From CAXQZU01 sp964228555 (GTDB lineage Bacteria > Planctomycetota > PLA2 > JAEUHO01), in the NCBI GenBank assembly GCA_964228555.1, contig CAXQZU010000014.1:1-41900 (forward strand): 41,900 bases of DNA, written 5' to 3'. Under the pieces are notes generated by a model. The model ran no database searches. It worked only from the letters and a program-made list of their open reading frames with translations, and was not told where the DNA came from. A program made the translations under genes and the position numbers. Shown here in pieces: positions 30,260 through 38,893 of the stretch (position 1 is its first letter; every line of letters begins with the position of its first letter).

Positions 30260-31447
30260 ATGAAGACGGTGCTGCTCGTGGTGGCGGGAGCCGCCGACCG
30301 GCCGGTGGCAGAGCTGGGGGGACGCACGCCCCTGGAGGCGGCTGCCACGCCGCGCCTCGATCGCCTCGCCCGGGAGGCGCGCGTGGGCCAGGTGGTGCCC
30401 GCGCCCGAGGGGCTGCGGCCGGAGGAAGGCGCCTTCGCGCTGGGCTTGCTGGGCCTGGACGCGCGCCAGCATGCCGACCTGGGCGCGACGATGGATGCGG
30501 CGGCGATGGACGTGCCCGTGGGCTCGCTGGACCAGGCCTTCCGCCTGTCGCTGGTGACCGCGGACCGCGAGACCCTGCACGACCCCTGCGCCGGCCACAT
30601 CCGCCGTGACGAGGCCGTGCTGCTGCTGGATGCGCTGGCGGAGGCGTGCCGTGCGCAGGACCTGCTGCTGGTCCCGGGTCCTGCGGGGCGAGGCCTGATG
30701 GTGTGGCGCGGGGCGCGCGACGTGCGCGTCCAGACCGTGCCGCCCACCGAGGTGGTGGGGCGCAGCCTGCGCGCGGCGTTGCCGCGCGGCACGGGCATCG
30801 GGCACCTGCTGCAGCTCATCGACCGCAGCCGCGAGCTGTTCGCGGCGCACGAGGTGAACGAGCTGCGCCGCGACCTGGGCGAGAACCCCGCCACGCTGGT
30901 GTGGCCGTGGGGCCCCGGCGTGGTGCAGCCGCTCGTGTCGTTGCGCGAGCGGCTGGGACTCTCGGGAGGCTTCGTGGGCGCCGAGCCCTGCATGCGCGGC
31001 CTCGCGCGCCTGCTGGGCATGGAGCTGGCGACCGTGGAGGGAGCCACCGGCCTGCCGGGCACCGACCTCGTGGGCAAGGCGCGCGCGGCCTGCCGACTGC
31101 TGGCCTCGCACGACCTCGTCGTCGTCCATGTCGACTGCGTGGCCGCCACCAGCCGCACGCGCGACTTCGTCGCGAAGGTGGGCGCGCTCGAGCGCGTGGA
31201 CGCCGAGCTGGTCACGCCGCTGGTGGAGCACCTCGAGGGGCTGCCCGGCACGCGCCTGCTCGTGGTGGGGGGCGAGGCCATCAGCGTCGAGACGGGGCGC
31301 CACCTCACCGACCCCGTCCCCTTCGCGCTGTGGGAGTCCGGCAAGCCCTGGCCCGGCCGCGGCGCCTTCAGCGAGGTGGGCACCCTGGAGGGCGGCATCG
31401 AGGTCGCCGAGGCGCACCAGCTCCTGGAGCTGGCGTTCAAGATGTAG
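30260..31447 (+). CDS. ApgM-type phosphoglycerate mutase homologue lacking catalytic residues
   Basis: 395 residues. The whole chain follows the archaeal-type cofactor-independent phosphoglycerate mutase: the start LELGGRTPLEAAATP-like segment (AELGGRTPLEAAATPRLDRLA), the middle NPATLVWPWGPG, MELATVEGATGLPGTDL with its KARAA, and the end HLTDPVPFALWE and GAFSE. The metal and nucleophile positions are changed: Ala9 where DGxGDRP has Asp, PEEGAF (Glu56) where GSD carries the nucleophilic Ser, AATSRTRD (295-302) where DEAGHxGD supplies Asp and His, and GGEAIS (337-342) where DHxTP supplies Asp and His. Mutase activity is therefore unlikely. It starts 4 nt after the PPC gene without its own ribosome site, so the two are coupled. 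Confidence 0.85.
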   Translation: MKTVLLVVAGAADRPVAELGGRTPLEAAATPRLDRLAREARVGQVVPAPEGLRPEEGAFALGLLGLDARQHADLGATMDAAAMDVPVGSLDQAFRLSLVTADRETLHDPCAGHIRRDEAVLLLDALAEACRAQDLLLVPGPAGRGLMVWRGARDVRVQTVPPTEVVGRSLRAALPRGTGIGHLLQLIDRSRELFAAHEVNELRRDLGENPATLVWPWGPGVVQPLVSLRERLGLSGGFVGAEPCMRGLARLLGMELATVEGATGLPGTDLVGKARAACRLLASHDLVVVHVDCVAATSRTRDFVAKVGALERVDAELVTPLVEHLEGLPGTRLLVVGGEAISVETGRHLTDPVPFALWESGKPWPGRGAFSEVGTLEGGIEVAEAHQLLELAFKM

Positions 31448-31468
31448 TGCGTGGCAGCGCGGCGGGGC

Positions 31469-31489
31469 GACCCGGGCCCGCGCCGGGTC
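31469..31489 (+). terminator. Hairpin after the PPC-ApgM-like operon
   Basis: GACCCGG and CCGGGTC pair around GCCCGCG, 21 nt after the stop. Followed by CCCTTCG, so no strong U tract. Confidence 0.5.
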
Positions 31490-31623
31490 CCTTCGCCGGG
31501 TGCGATCCATGCGCCGGTCGTGCCCAGCGCGTGGCACGGGTTGTAGAGGCTGCAGCCCAGCGCCTGCCGGCGGGGGAGGGCGTGACGGGATCCGGGTGAA
31601 GGGGACGCAGGGCCTCGTGTCGC

Positions 31624-31629
31624 TACGAT
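31624..31629 (+). promoter_or_regulatory. -10 box TACGAT, leaderless promoter of the FHA-CAP gene
   Basis: TACGAT is separated from the ATG at 31636 by 6 nt. There is no Shine-Dalgarno site. Confidence 0.4.
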
Positions 31630-31635
31630 GCGCGC

Positions 31636-34600
31636 ATGCCCTCGCTGCGCATCGTCATCTCGGGCCAGGCCTTCGATGCCGCGCTGCCGGCCGCGGCCGT
31701 GCGGGTTGGCAGCGCCAGCACCGTGGACCTGTCGCTGGCCTGCCCCGGGGTGGCGGCCGAGCACCTGCTGCTCGAGCCCACGCCGTCGGGCGCGTGGCGC
31801 CTCAAGGACCTAGGCAGCCCGGGCGGCACGCGCGTCAACGGCCAGCCCGTGCGCCAGGTCTCGCTCAAGGCGGGCGACGTGATCACCGTGGGCGAGGCCA
31901 GCATCACCTTCGATCCGCCCGCTGCTCCCGCGGCGGTGCCCGCAGCGAGGCCGGCGGCGCGTGCTGCCGTGCCCGCTGCGCGTCCTGCGCCTGCGGCGCC
32001 GGCCCGGGACGCGAGCGCCGCGCCGCCCGCAGTCCCGCCGGCGGGCCCGGCCGCGACCCCGCCCGCCGCGCAGGCGCCGCGCGCCGTCGCGCCCCGTCCC
32101 TCGGCACCGGCGCGGCGCAGCTCGGGCAGGCTGGTCGCCGCCGTGCTGCTGGTGGCGGCCATCGGCGTGGTGCTGGTGTTCGCAGGCCTCTCGGGCGGCG
32201 GCGGTGGCGATGCCGATGCCGCGCAGCGCGCCCAGCGCGACCTCGAGCAGGCCGTGGCGCTCTACAAGGCGCGCGACGTGCTCGCCGCGCGCGAGGCGCT
32301 GGCGGCGCTCACCGCCCGCGTGCGCACCGGCGATGTGGCCCGCCAGGCCAGCACCTGGCTGGACAGCGCCAACGCCGCGCTGACGCAGGCGCAGGGCGAG
32401 CTGGAGGGCTGGGTGTCGGGGGCGCTGGACTTCGACCTCGCCGCGGCCGCCAGCCGCGAGGCCGTGTTCCTCGAACGCCACGGTGCCTGCTTCGCGCCCA
32501 AGGCGCAGGAGGCGCTGGCCCGCATCGCGCGCGAGCAGCAGGCCTGGCGGGACGCCGAGGTGGCGCGCGTGCGCGCCGAGGCCGGCCCGCTGCTCGACGA
32601 GGGCCGCTACCGCGAGGCGCGCGCACGCTGGGCCAAGGCGCGCGCCAGCGCGCCCTCGGGCGTGGACATGTCGGAGGCGGTGGCGCAGGCCCTCGCCGAG
32701 GTGGATGCGCAGGCGCTGGCCTCCGCCGAGGCCTTGCTGGAGCGCGCCGCCACCGCCGCGCGCGTGCGCGGGGCCGCCGCCGCCGCGGAGATCCTCAGCC
32801 CTGCGGTCGCGGCCTTCGAGGGCACGGCGGCGCACGAGCGCATGGCGGCGCGCCTCGCCGACCTCGCGCGCGAGGCGCGTGTCGCGGCCGCGCAGGCGCC
32901 CGCCGCGCCCAGCAGCGGGCCCGCCGCGCAGCCCGCCGCGACGGCGCCGGCCGGCACGCAGCCCACGGCGCCCGCGCCGTCGGCCACCGCGCAGGCCCCC
33001 GCGCCTGCCGACGCCGCCTGGCCCAGGCTGGAGGCCGACCTGGTCAAGGCCCACAGCGAGCGCGCCTTCGCTCGCGCCGTGGACCTGCTCGACCAGATGC
33101 TGGCGCTGGCGCCGGCCGAGGACAAGGCGCGCCTGCAGGACCTGCGTGCGGACGTGGCGCTGGCGCGCACCGGGCTCGACGCACTGGCGGGGGCCGTGAC
33201 GGCCGACCCCAAGCGCTTCGGGCGCTTCGACCTGAGCGACCGCCTCAGCGCGGCGCCCGTGTCGGCCGACCGCGAGGGCCTCTCGCTGGGCGTGCAGGGC
33301 GGCAGCACGCGCCTGCGCTGGGCCAGCATGAAGCGCGACATCCTCGAGACGCTGTGCGAGCGGATGGCCCCGCAGGGGCCGGATGCGATCGCGGTGGCGG
33401 CGTTGCTCAACGAGGTGGGCGCTCGCGAGGCCTGCGAGCGCATGCTCGTGCAGGCTGCCGGGGGCGGCAACGACACGGCCACCATCTTCACGCTGCTGGC
33501 GCGCTGGCGCGGCGAGGAGGTGCCCGCGGGCGGCTACGTGCTCTACGAGGGCCGCTACCTCACGCCGCAGCAGCGAGACGAGCTGATCCTGGCCGGCCGC
33601 ATCCGCAGCGGCATCGCGCGCCTGGCCGACGCCCGTGACGAGGCGGCGCGCCGCGCCGTGATCGAGGAGGTGCTCGCCCTCGGCGACAGCGCACGCCAGC
33701 CGCTGGCCGCGGCGCTGGTGGGGCGGCGGGCCACGCTCATCGAGGCCATCGGCACGGACAAGTCGCTGGTGTCGGGGCGCGTGCGCCAGCGCCTCTACGA
33801 GATGCTGGAGGAGCGCCGGGCGCACGCACTGGCGCTGATCGAGGACGAGCGCGCCTATCCCTACCCCAACCCCAGCAAGATGGGGCAGGCCGAGGTCGAG
33901 AAGCGCGTCGCCGCCGTGCGCGACATCTGGGAGCGGCCGCTGCGCGTGGTCGCGGGCCTGGAGCCCGCGGTGCAGCAGCAGCTGGACCTCATCGCCGAGA
34001 TCGACAGCGTGCTGGTGCGTGTCATCGACGGCTACAAGCCCGACCTCAAGCACCTCGAGGACACGATCAACCGCGCCATCGACATGCCCGCCTTCGCGCC
34101 GGGCAGCGCCGCGGGAGCGCGCGAGTACGCGCTCAAGGTGCTGGCCTACAACGAGCGCGTGGACACCACGGCCGGTCGCGAGGAGAAGGACAACGTGCGC
34201 GCGGTCAACGAGTACCGGATCATGATGGGCCGGGCGCCCGTCAAGATCGAGGAGCGCCTGGTGCGCGCCGCGCGCGGGCACAGCCGCCACATGAACCAGA
34301 ACGGCTACTTCGCGCACGAGGCGCCGGCCCAGTTCGCGGACCTGCTCACGCCGGGGCACCGCGCGCGCCGGCAGGGCTACGGCGGCGGCGTGGGCGAGAA
34401 CATCGCGTGGGGCATGCCGACGGGGCGCGATGCCTTCTGGGGCTGGTTCGGGTCCAGCGGGCACCACCGCAACATGCTGGGCCGCGGCTGGACCGAGATG
34501 GGCGCGGGCCGCAGCGTGCCCTCGCACTGGACGCAGCTGTTCGGGGCGGCCAGCGGCAAGAGCCTTGGCACGCCCGATGCCCTGCCGGCGCCGGCCGCGG

Positions 34601-34722
34601 ACGTGGCGCCGGATCCCGAGGGACCGGCGCAGGGATCGCAGGGCGGCAACCCGCTCGTGCCGCGCGTGCCGGACGTCAAGCCGCCCGGCAGCGAGGGCGA
34701 TGGCGGGGGCGAGGGCGGCTAG
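31636..34722 (+). CDS. Membrane protein with N-terminal FHA and C-terminal CAP (SCP/PR-1) domain
   Basis: 1028 residues. Residues 1-93 are an FHA-like fold (VRVGSASTVDLSLACPGV, EHLLLEP, LKDLGSPGGTRVNGQPV), normally a phosphothreonine reader. A Pro/Ala linker leads to one transmembrane helix (about 166-185, LVAAVLLVAAIGVVLVFAGL). A long helical region with TPR- or coiled-coil-like segments follows, broken by another Pro/Ala linker near 425-470. Residues about 850-972 are a CAP domain: HSRHMNQNGYFAHEAP, VGENIAWG and SGHHRNMLGRGWTEMGAG. The tail is Pro/Gly-rich. The FHA part should be cytoplasmic and the CAP part outside. In the FHA domain the usual G-R-S phosphopeptide loop reads G-S-A-S-T, so phospho-binding is uncertain. 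Confidence 0.85.
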   Translation: MPSLRIVISGQAFDAALPAAAVRVGSASTVDLSLACPGVAAEHLLLEPTPSGAWRLKDLGSPGGTRVNGQPVRQVSLKAGDVITVGEASITFDPPAAPAAVPAARPAARAAVPAARPAPAAPARDASAAPPAVPPAGPAATPPAAQAPRAVAPRPSAPARRSSGRLVAAVLLVAAIGVVLVFAGLSGGGGGDADAAQRAQRDLEQAVALYKARDVLAAREALAALTARVRTGDVARQASTWLDSANAALTQAQGELEGWVSGALDFDLAAAASREAVFLERHGACFAPKAQEALARIAREQQAWRDAEVARVRAEAGPLLDEGRYREARARWAKARASAPSGVDMSEAVAQALAEVDAQALASAEALLERAATAARVRGAAAAAEILSPAVAAFEGTAAHERMAARLADLAREARVAAAQAPAAPSSGPAAQPAATAPAGTQPTAPAPSATAQAPAPADAAWPRLEADLVKAHSERAFARAVDLLDQMLALAPAEDKARLQDLRADVALARTGLDALAGAVTADPKRFGRFDLSDRLSAAPVSADREGLSLGVQGGSTRLRWASMKRDILETLCERMAPQGPDAIAVAALLNEVGAREACERMLVQAAGGGNDTATIFTLLARWRGEEVPAGGYVLYEGRYLTPQQRDELILAGRIRSGIARLADARDEAARRAVIEEVLALGDSARQPLAAALVGRRATLIEAIGTDKSLVSGRVRQRLYEMLEERRAHALALIEDERAYPYPNPSKMGQAEVEKRVAAVRDIWERPLRVVAGLEPAVQQQLDLIAEIDSVLVRVIDGYKPDLKHLEDTINRAIDMPAFAPGSAAGAREYALKVLAYNERVDTTAGREEKDNVRAVNEYRIMMGRAPVKIEERLVRAARGHSRHMNQNGYFAHEAPAQFADLLTPGHRARRQGYGGGVGENIAWGMPTGRDAFWGWFGSSGHHRNMLGRGWTEMGAGRSVPSHWTQLFGAASGKSLGTPDALPAPAADVAPDPEGPAQGSQGGNPLVPRVPDVKPPGSEGDGGGEGG

Positions 34723-34809
34723 GCCCCGCGGCGCGCACGCACGCCCCGCGCGCCGGGCGAGGCTGTGCTGGCGCGCGCACATGCTTCTCGCGCGGGTCGC
34801 GCCGGGGCC

Positions 34810-34815
34810 TATGCT
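34810..34815 (+). promoter_or_regulatory. -10 box TATGCT, leaderless promoter of the GH3 gene
   Basis: TATGCT ends 7 nt before the ATG at 34823. No Shine-Dalgarno site is present for either candidate ATG (34811 or 34823). Confidence 0.4.
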
Positions 34816-34822
34816 CGCGCGC

Positions 34823-36283
34823 ATGCCGCGCCCGCTCGACCTGCCGCTGATCGTCCCCGCCATCCGCCTCGACCGTGACGCCGCGGAGGAGACGGCTCGC
34901 GCCCGCGAGCGCGCCCGCCAGCCCTGGGTGGCCGGCTTCCTCGTGTTCGGTGGCGAGGTCGAGCAGGTGCGCTCGCTGCTCGCCGACCTGCGTGCGCGCG
35001 CCGGCCGTCCCCTGCTGGTGGCCAGCGACATGGAGCGGGGTGCCGGCCAGCAGGTGCGAGGGCTCTCCCACCTGCCGGACCTGGGCATCTACGGGCTGGC
35101 TGCCACCCCGGAGGAAGCCGCCGACCACGGCGAGCGCACGGCCCGCGAGGCCCTCTCCGTGGGCGTGGACGTTCTGTTCGGGCCGGTGCTCGACGTGCGC
35201 AGCGAGCCTGACAACCCCATCGTGGGCAACCGCGCGCTGGGCTGGGATCCCGCGCGGGTGGGCCTGCTGGGCGCCGCGTGGTGCCGCGGGGCGCTGCGCG
35301 GCGGCGCGGCCCCGGTGGGCAAGCACGTGCCCGGCCACGGCGGCACGCTGGCCGACAGCCACGACGCCGTGCCGGTCGTCGAGGAGTCGCGGGCGCGCAT
35401 CGAGCAGCGCGACATGCTGCCCTTCCGCATCGCCATGCAGGAGGGCGTGTGCCCGGCGCTGATGACCGCCCACGTGGCCTACCCCGCGCTCGACCCCAGC
35501 CGCGCCATCGCCAGCTTCTCGGCTCCCATCCTCGCGTGGGTGCGTGCGCTGGCGCCCGACCCCGAGGCCTTGTGCCTGTTCAGCGATGCGCTGGGCATGT
35601 CGGGTGCGCTGGGCATGGGCAGCGAGACGCTCGGCGCGCGCGCGGCCCTGCAGGCTGGCTGCGACCTGCTCCTCTATCCCGAGCAGCCCGAGCGCGTGGC
35701 CGAGGAACTGCTCGAGGGCCCGGGCGCGCACCTGCGTGCCCACGCCGAGCGGGCCCTGCCTCGCGTGCGTGCCCTGCTGGCCCGCATCGGGCAGGCCGGC
35801 GCCCTGGCGCGTGCCTCGCGGCTGGCGAGCGGCGACGCACCCCGCGCCGTGGCGCGCCGTGCGCTGTCGCTGGCCGGCGGCGAGGCCCTGCGTCGCGAGC
35901 GGCGCGCCGTGCTGGTGCTGGACGACGACACGGTGGCGATGCGAGGCGTGGCGCTCGGCGAGGCCGGTCGCGCGGCGGGCGTGCCGGTGCACGTCCTGCG
36001 CGTGAAGGAGGGCGAGCGTCCCCCGGCAGGCCTCGTCGCCGGGGGCGCCCTCACGGTGGTCGTGATGGCCTCGGTGCGCGCGTGGGAGGGTGCCTCCGGC
36101 GTGAGCCCGGCCCTGCAGGCCTTGCTGGGCGAGGTGCAGGCCGGCGCTGCCTCCGGTGGCCACCCCTGCCAGGTCGTCTGGCTCGCGCCCCGGGCGACGG
36201 GGCCCGGCGTGCTGCTGCCGGGCGGGGGCCCTGCCGTGGAGCAGGCCTTGGGGGAGCGGCTGTTCGGCGTGGGGCCGGCCTAG
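34823..36283 (+). CDS. Glycoside hydrolase family 3, beta-N-acetylhexosaminidase (NagZ-like)
   Basis: 486 residues; an ATG at 34811 would add 4. The GH3 TIM barrel covers about residues 10-320: LLVASDMERGAGQQV, VDVLFGPVLDV, VGKHVPGHGGTLADSHD with the KH and His/Asp dyad loop of bacterial NagZ enzymes, MTAHVAYPALD, and CLFSDALGM with the nucleophilic Asp. A second domain of about 150 residues follows (VLVLDDDTVAMRGVALGEAG, VVVMASVRAWEG), longer than in minimal NagZ. There is no signal peptide, so it probably removes GlcNAc from recycled muropeptides in the cytoplasm. The start is chosen from the -10 box geometry. Confidence 0.88.
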   Translation: MPRPLDLPLIVPAIRLDRDAAEETARARERARQPWVAGFLVFGGEVEQVRSLLADLRARAGRPLLVASDMERGAGQQVRGLSHLPDLGIYGLAATPEEAADHGERTAREALSVGVDVLFGPVLDVRSEPDNPIVGNRALGWDPARVGLLGAAWCRGALRGGAAPVGKHVPGHGGTLADSHDAVPVVEESRARIEQRDMLPFRIAMQEGVCPALMTAHVAYPALDPSRAIASFSAPILAWVRALAPDPEALCLFSDALGMSGALGMGSETLGARAALQAGCDLLLYPEQPERVAEELLEGPGAHLRAHAERALPRVRALLARIGQAGALARASRLASGDAPRAVARRALSLAGGEALRRERRAVLVLDDDTVAMRGVALGEAGRAAGVPVHVLRVKEGERPPAGLVAGGALTVVVMASVRAWEGASGVSPALQALLGEVQAGAASGGHPCQVVWLAPRATGPGVLLPGGGPAVEQALGERLFGVGPA

Positions 36284-36468
36284 AGGGCGGGCCCCGCGCG
36301 CTGCCGGCTCCGGCGGGCCGGGCCTGCGAACAAGGCGCGAACAGCGTGCGAGCACGGTCTGGCGGCGGGCCCGCCAGGCATGGGCCTCTGGCCCCGGGTG
36401 CTGCGGCCGTCCCTGCTTTCGTCTCGGGCGCGTCTTGGCCCCGTCACCGGCCCTTCACGGGGGCCTTC

Positions 36469-36498
36469 TTGACACCTGTCGCGCGCCAAGACTAGACT
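36469..36498 (+). promoter_or_regulatory. Strong sigma-70-type promoter (TTGACA-N18-TAGACT)
   Basis: TTGACA (36469-36474) is a perfect -35, followed after 18 nt by TAGACT (36493-36498). It is the best promoter in the window and drives the gene at 36655, whose strict codon choice also suggests high expression. Confidence 0.8.
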
Positions 36499-36639
36499 CC
36501 GCCTCTCGCCCGGGCCCCAGCGGTCGTGGGCGAGGGGCCTGCTGGGCTCCCGGACGTGGTGTCCGGGGCCGGGCGGGCTGGGCAGGTTGAGGCAGGCGGG
36601 GCGCCCGTGGGCGGGCGCCTCGTGTTCCATCTGGTTCTC

Positions 36640-36654
36640 GAAGGGAGGCCCTTC
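36640..36654 (+). promoter_or_regulatory. Hairpin over the ribosome-binding site, abutting the start codon
   Basis: GAAGGG and CCCTTC pair perfectly around AGG, and the ATG follows directly. The Shine-Dalgarno GGGAGG lies inside the stem-loop. The overlapping palindrome CTTCATGAAG (36651-36660) could compete with it. Confidence 0.5.
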
Positions 36655-38835
36655 ATGAAGGCAATCCGCCTTCGTTCTCTCGTCCTCGCTCTGGCCAGCG
36701 TCACGGCGCTCGCCGGTGCGTCCGGCTCCATGGCGTACGCCGACGGTCAGTCGCTGACCGACGCCGTGCAGGCCTACAAGGAGAACCGCTTCGAGGACGC
36801 GCTGGCCAAGCTGCAGGAGTACTGCGCGGCCAACCCCACCGACGAGGAGGTCTACGCCCTCCTGCGCGAGGTGGACGAGAAGGTGCTGGTCAAGGCGCTG
36901 GCGCAGCGCGGCGAGCACGAGCGCCTCATGAAGTACCTGCTGGGCAAGGCCCGTCCCTCGGCCGCCGAGCAGGCGGCTGACGCGGCCGCGCTCAAGGCGA
37001 AGTGCGACGAGGCGGTCACGAACGCCGACTTCGACACGCGCCGTCGCGCGGCGATGGACCTGCGCGGTGGCGGCGAGCTGGCCGTGCCCTACCTCGTGGG
37101 CTACCTGGCCTCGCCGGATGCCGCCACGGTGGTGAACGCTATGCAGGCCCTGCGCTTCCTGGGCCAGGACGCCACGATGCCCCTGTCCGAGGTGCTGGCC
37201 AGCGACGATGCGCGCACGCGCGCCTACGCGGCGGCGATCCTTGGCCAGACGGGCGACAGCCGCGCCGCGGCCCCGCTGGCGCGCATGGCCGAGACCGACA
37301 GCGACCCGGCTGCCAAGCAGCGCGCGCTGGAGGCCCTGGCTGCGCTGAAGGCGTCGGGCAAGGCCTCGGACCTCTACGTGGAGGCCGGCCTGCGCTTCTA
37401 CGCCAACGACCCCACGGTGGTCGAGGGCTTCGAGAACACCCGCAACATGTGGCGCTGGGAGGGCGGTGCCCTCGTGCGCTACACGGTGCCGGCCTACCTG
37501 TTCCCCTTCCAGCTGGCCGAGGAGTGTGCCTCCGACGCGCTGGCGCTGGACGCCTCCAGCCGCCGCGCCCGCTCGCTGCTGGTGCGCTCGATCCTCGCCC
37601 AGAAGGTCGAGGGCGAGGTCCTGAAGAGCGCCGGCCGCGAGGTGCCCGAGGCCCTGGCCGGCTCGATGGCACTGGCTGCCAGCCAGGGCTTCCAGGCCGC
37701 CAGCGACGCGCTGGCCGCCTCGCTCAAGCTGCAGGACTGGGACGTGGCCGTGGAGTGCTGCGACCTGCTGGCCGCCATCTACGGCAAGCAGGACCTCTCG
37801 GGCCACCCCATCGGTGACGCCCTCGTGGCCCCCGAGCGTCGCGTGCGCTACGCCGCCGCGATCGCGGCCCTGATCATGAGCCCCAAGAAGCAGGGCCTCG
37901 CCAACGCCGAGAAGGTGGCCGACCTGGCCGCCCGCGCCGCCTCCGAGCGCGCCCAGCGCCAGGTGCTGGTGATCGACGACAACGACAGCACGCGCACCGC
38001 CCTGGTGCTGGAGCTGGGCCACAGCCGCTTCGTGGCGGCCGGTGACGGCAGCGGCTGGTCGGGCCTCGCCCGCGCCAAGGCCATGCCCACGCTGGACGTG
38101 GTGGTCGTGGGCTCGGCCCTCGGCGACAGCGACAACACGGTGCCCAGCAAGCGCCACCTGACCTCGATGGCCGTGATCGACGAGCTGCTGGCCGATGCCC
38201 GCACGCGCGACATGAAGATCCTGGTCCGCATCGACGCCACGCGCGAGAGCAGCGCGGAGGTGGTGCAGAAGTTCTTCGCCGACAAGTACGGCGAGAAGGT
38301 CGCGGGCTTCATCGGCACGCCGGTGGTGGCCACGGCCGCCCTCGAGACGATCGAGGCCGCCGCGGCCCAGGTCGAGCTGGGTGGCGACCGCGAGCGCGCC
38401 AACAAGCTGGCCGTGAAGGCCGCCGACGCGCTGGCCCGCACGGACTTCACCTGCGCCTCGTGGAACCTGCAGGTGGCGCTCGACCCGCTGGTCGAGGCCG
38501 CCACGGGCAGCGACTCGTCGGCCGAGCTCAAGCTGGCCGCCGTCAAGGCCCTGGGCAACATCCGCGTGGGTGGTGCGGCTGCGCTGGCCAAGATCCTGGC
38601 CGAGGGCGAGGGCGACGAGATCAAGATCGCCGCGGCCTTCTCGCTGGGCAAGGTGCTGGCCACCAACGAGGGCACGGCCGAGGAGATCGGCGCCCTGATC
38701 GCCGCCAGCAACGGCGAGGGTGACGTGGCGAAGGCGGCGCTGGCCGCGCTGGGCCACGCCAAGGGCATGACCGGCGAGCAGCGCAACAAGGCCTTCGCCG
38801 ACCACCGCCTGCCGCTGGCCACCAAGGCCGAGTAG
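36655..38835 (+). CDS. Exported HEAT-repeat protein with an internal pseudo-receiver domain
   Basis: 726 residues with a signal peptide (1-29, cut after AYA). A TPR-like helix pair (AVQAYKENRFEDALAKLQEY) is followed by HEAT repeats at about 120-250 (VPYLVGYLASPDAATVVNAM, LGQTGDSRAAAPLARMAE). A further helical region spans about 250-430. Residues about 437-565 look like a response-regulator receiver: VLVIDDNDSTR, LDVVVVGSALGD, ADARTRDMKILVRID and GFIGTPV. Gly486 replaces the phospho-acceptor Asp and Thr555 the conserved Lys. More HEAT repeats follow (AVKALGNIRVGGAAALAKIL). Expression appears high (strong promoter, biased codons). Probably a periplasmic scaffold. Confidence 0.85.
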   Translation: MKAIRLRSLVLALASVTALAGASGSMAYADGQSLTDAVQAYKENRFEDALAKLQEYCAANPTDEEVYALLREVDEKVLVKALAQRGEHERLMKYLLGKARPSAAEQAADAAALKAKCDEAVTNADFDTRRRAAMDLRGGGELAVPYLVGYLASPDAATVVNAMQALRFLGQDATMPLSEVLASDDARTRAYAAAILGQTGDSRAAAPLARMAETDSDPAAKQRALEALAALKASGKASDLYVEAGLRFYANDPTVVEGFENTRNMWRWEGGALVRYTVPAYLFPFQLAEECASDALALDASSRRARSLLVRSILAQKVEGEVLKSAGREVPEALAGSMALAASQGFQAASDALAASLKLQDWDVAVECCDLLAAIYGKQDLSGHPIGDALVAPERRVRYAAAIAALIMSPKKQGLANAEKVADLAARAASERAQRQVLVIDDNDSTRTALVLELGHSRFVAAGDGSGWSGLARAKAMPTLDVVVVGSALGDSDNTVPSKRHLTSMAVIDELLADARTRDMKILVRIDATRESSAEVVQKFFADKYGEKVAGFIGTPVVATAALETIEAAAAQVELGGDRERANKLAVKAADALARTDFTCASWNLQVALDPLVEAATGSDSSAELKLAAVKALGNIRVGGAAALAKILAEGEGDEIKIAAAFSLGKVLATNEGTAEEIGALIAASNGEGDVAKAALAALGHAKGMTGEQRNKAFADHRLPLATKAE

Positions 38836-38860
38836 CACCGGTCTCACCGGCTGGCCTCTC

Positions 38861-38893
38861 GCGGGCTGCGTCGCCACGGGCGACGCGGCCCGC
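38861..38893 (+). terminator. Strong intrinsic-type terminator after the HEAT-repeat gene
   Basis: A 15-bp stem (GCGGGCTGCGTCGCC with GGCGACGCGGCCCGC, one U-G pair) closes an ACG loop 25 nt after the stop, followed by GCTCGTTT. Confidence 0.75.

Larger units (their letters stand above)
36284..36654 (+). other. Intergenic region with the leader of the abundant HEAT-repeat protein
   Basis: 371 nt without a gene. It holds a CTGGCG/CGCCAG hairpin near 36360 after the GH3 gene, a strong promoter at 36469-36498, and a transcribed leader of about 150 nt with a GGCGCCC/GGGCGCC stem near 36600-36620 and a hairpin over the ribosome site at the end. Confidence 0.6.

Noticed and set aside
31915..32120. 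Tandem DNA repeat in the Pro/Ala-rich part of the FHA-CAP gene
   Set aside because: The amino acids repeat loosely (PAA/ARP), but the DNA has no regular repeat unit; it is a flexible linker in GC-rich code.
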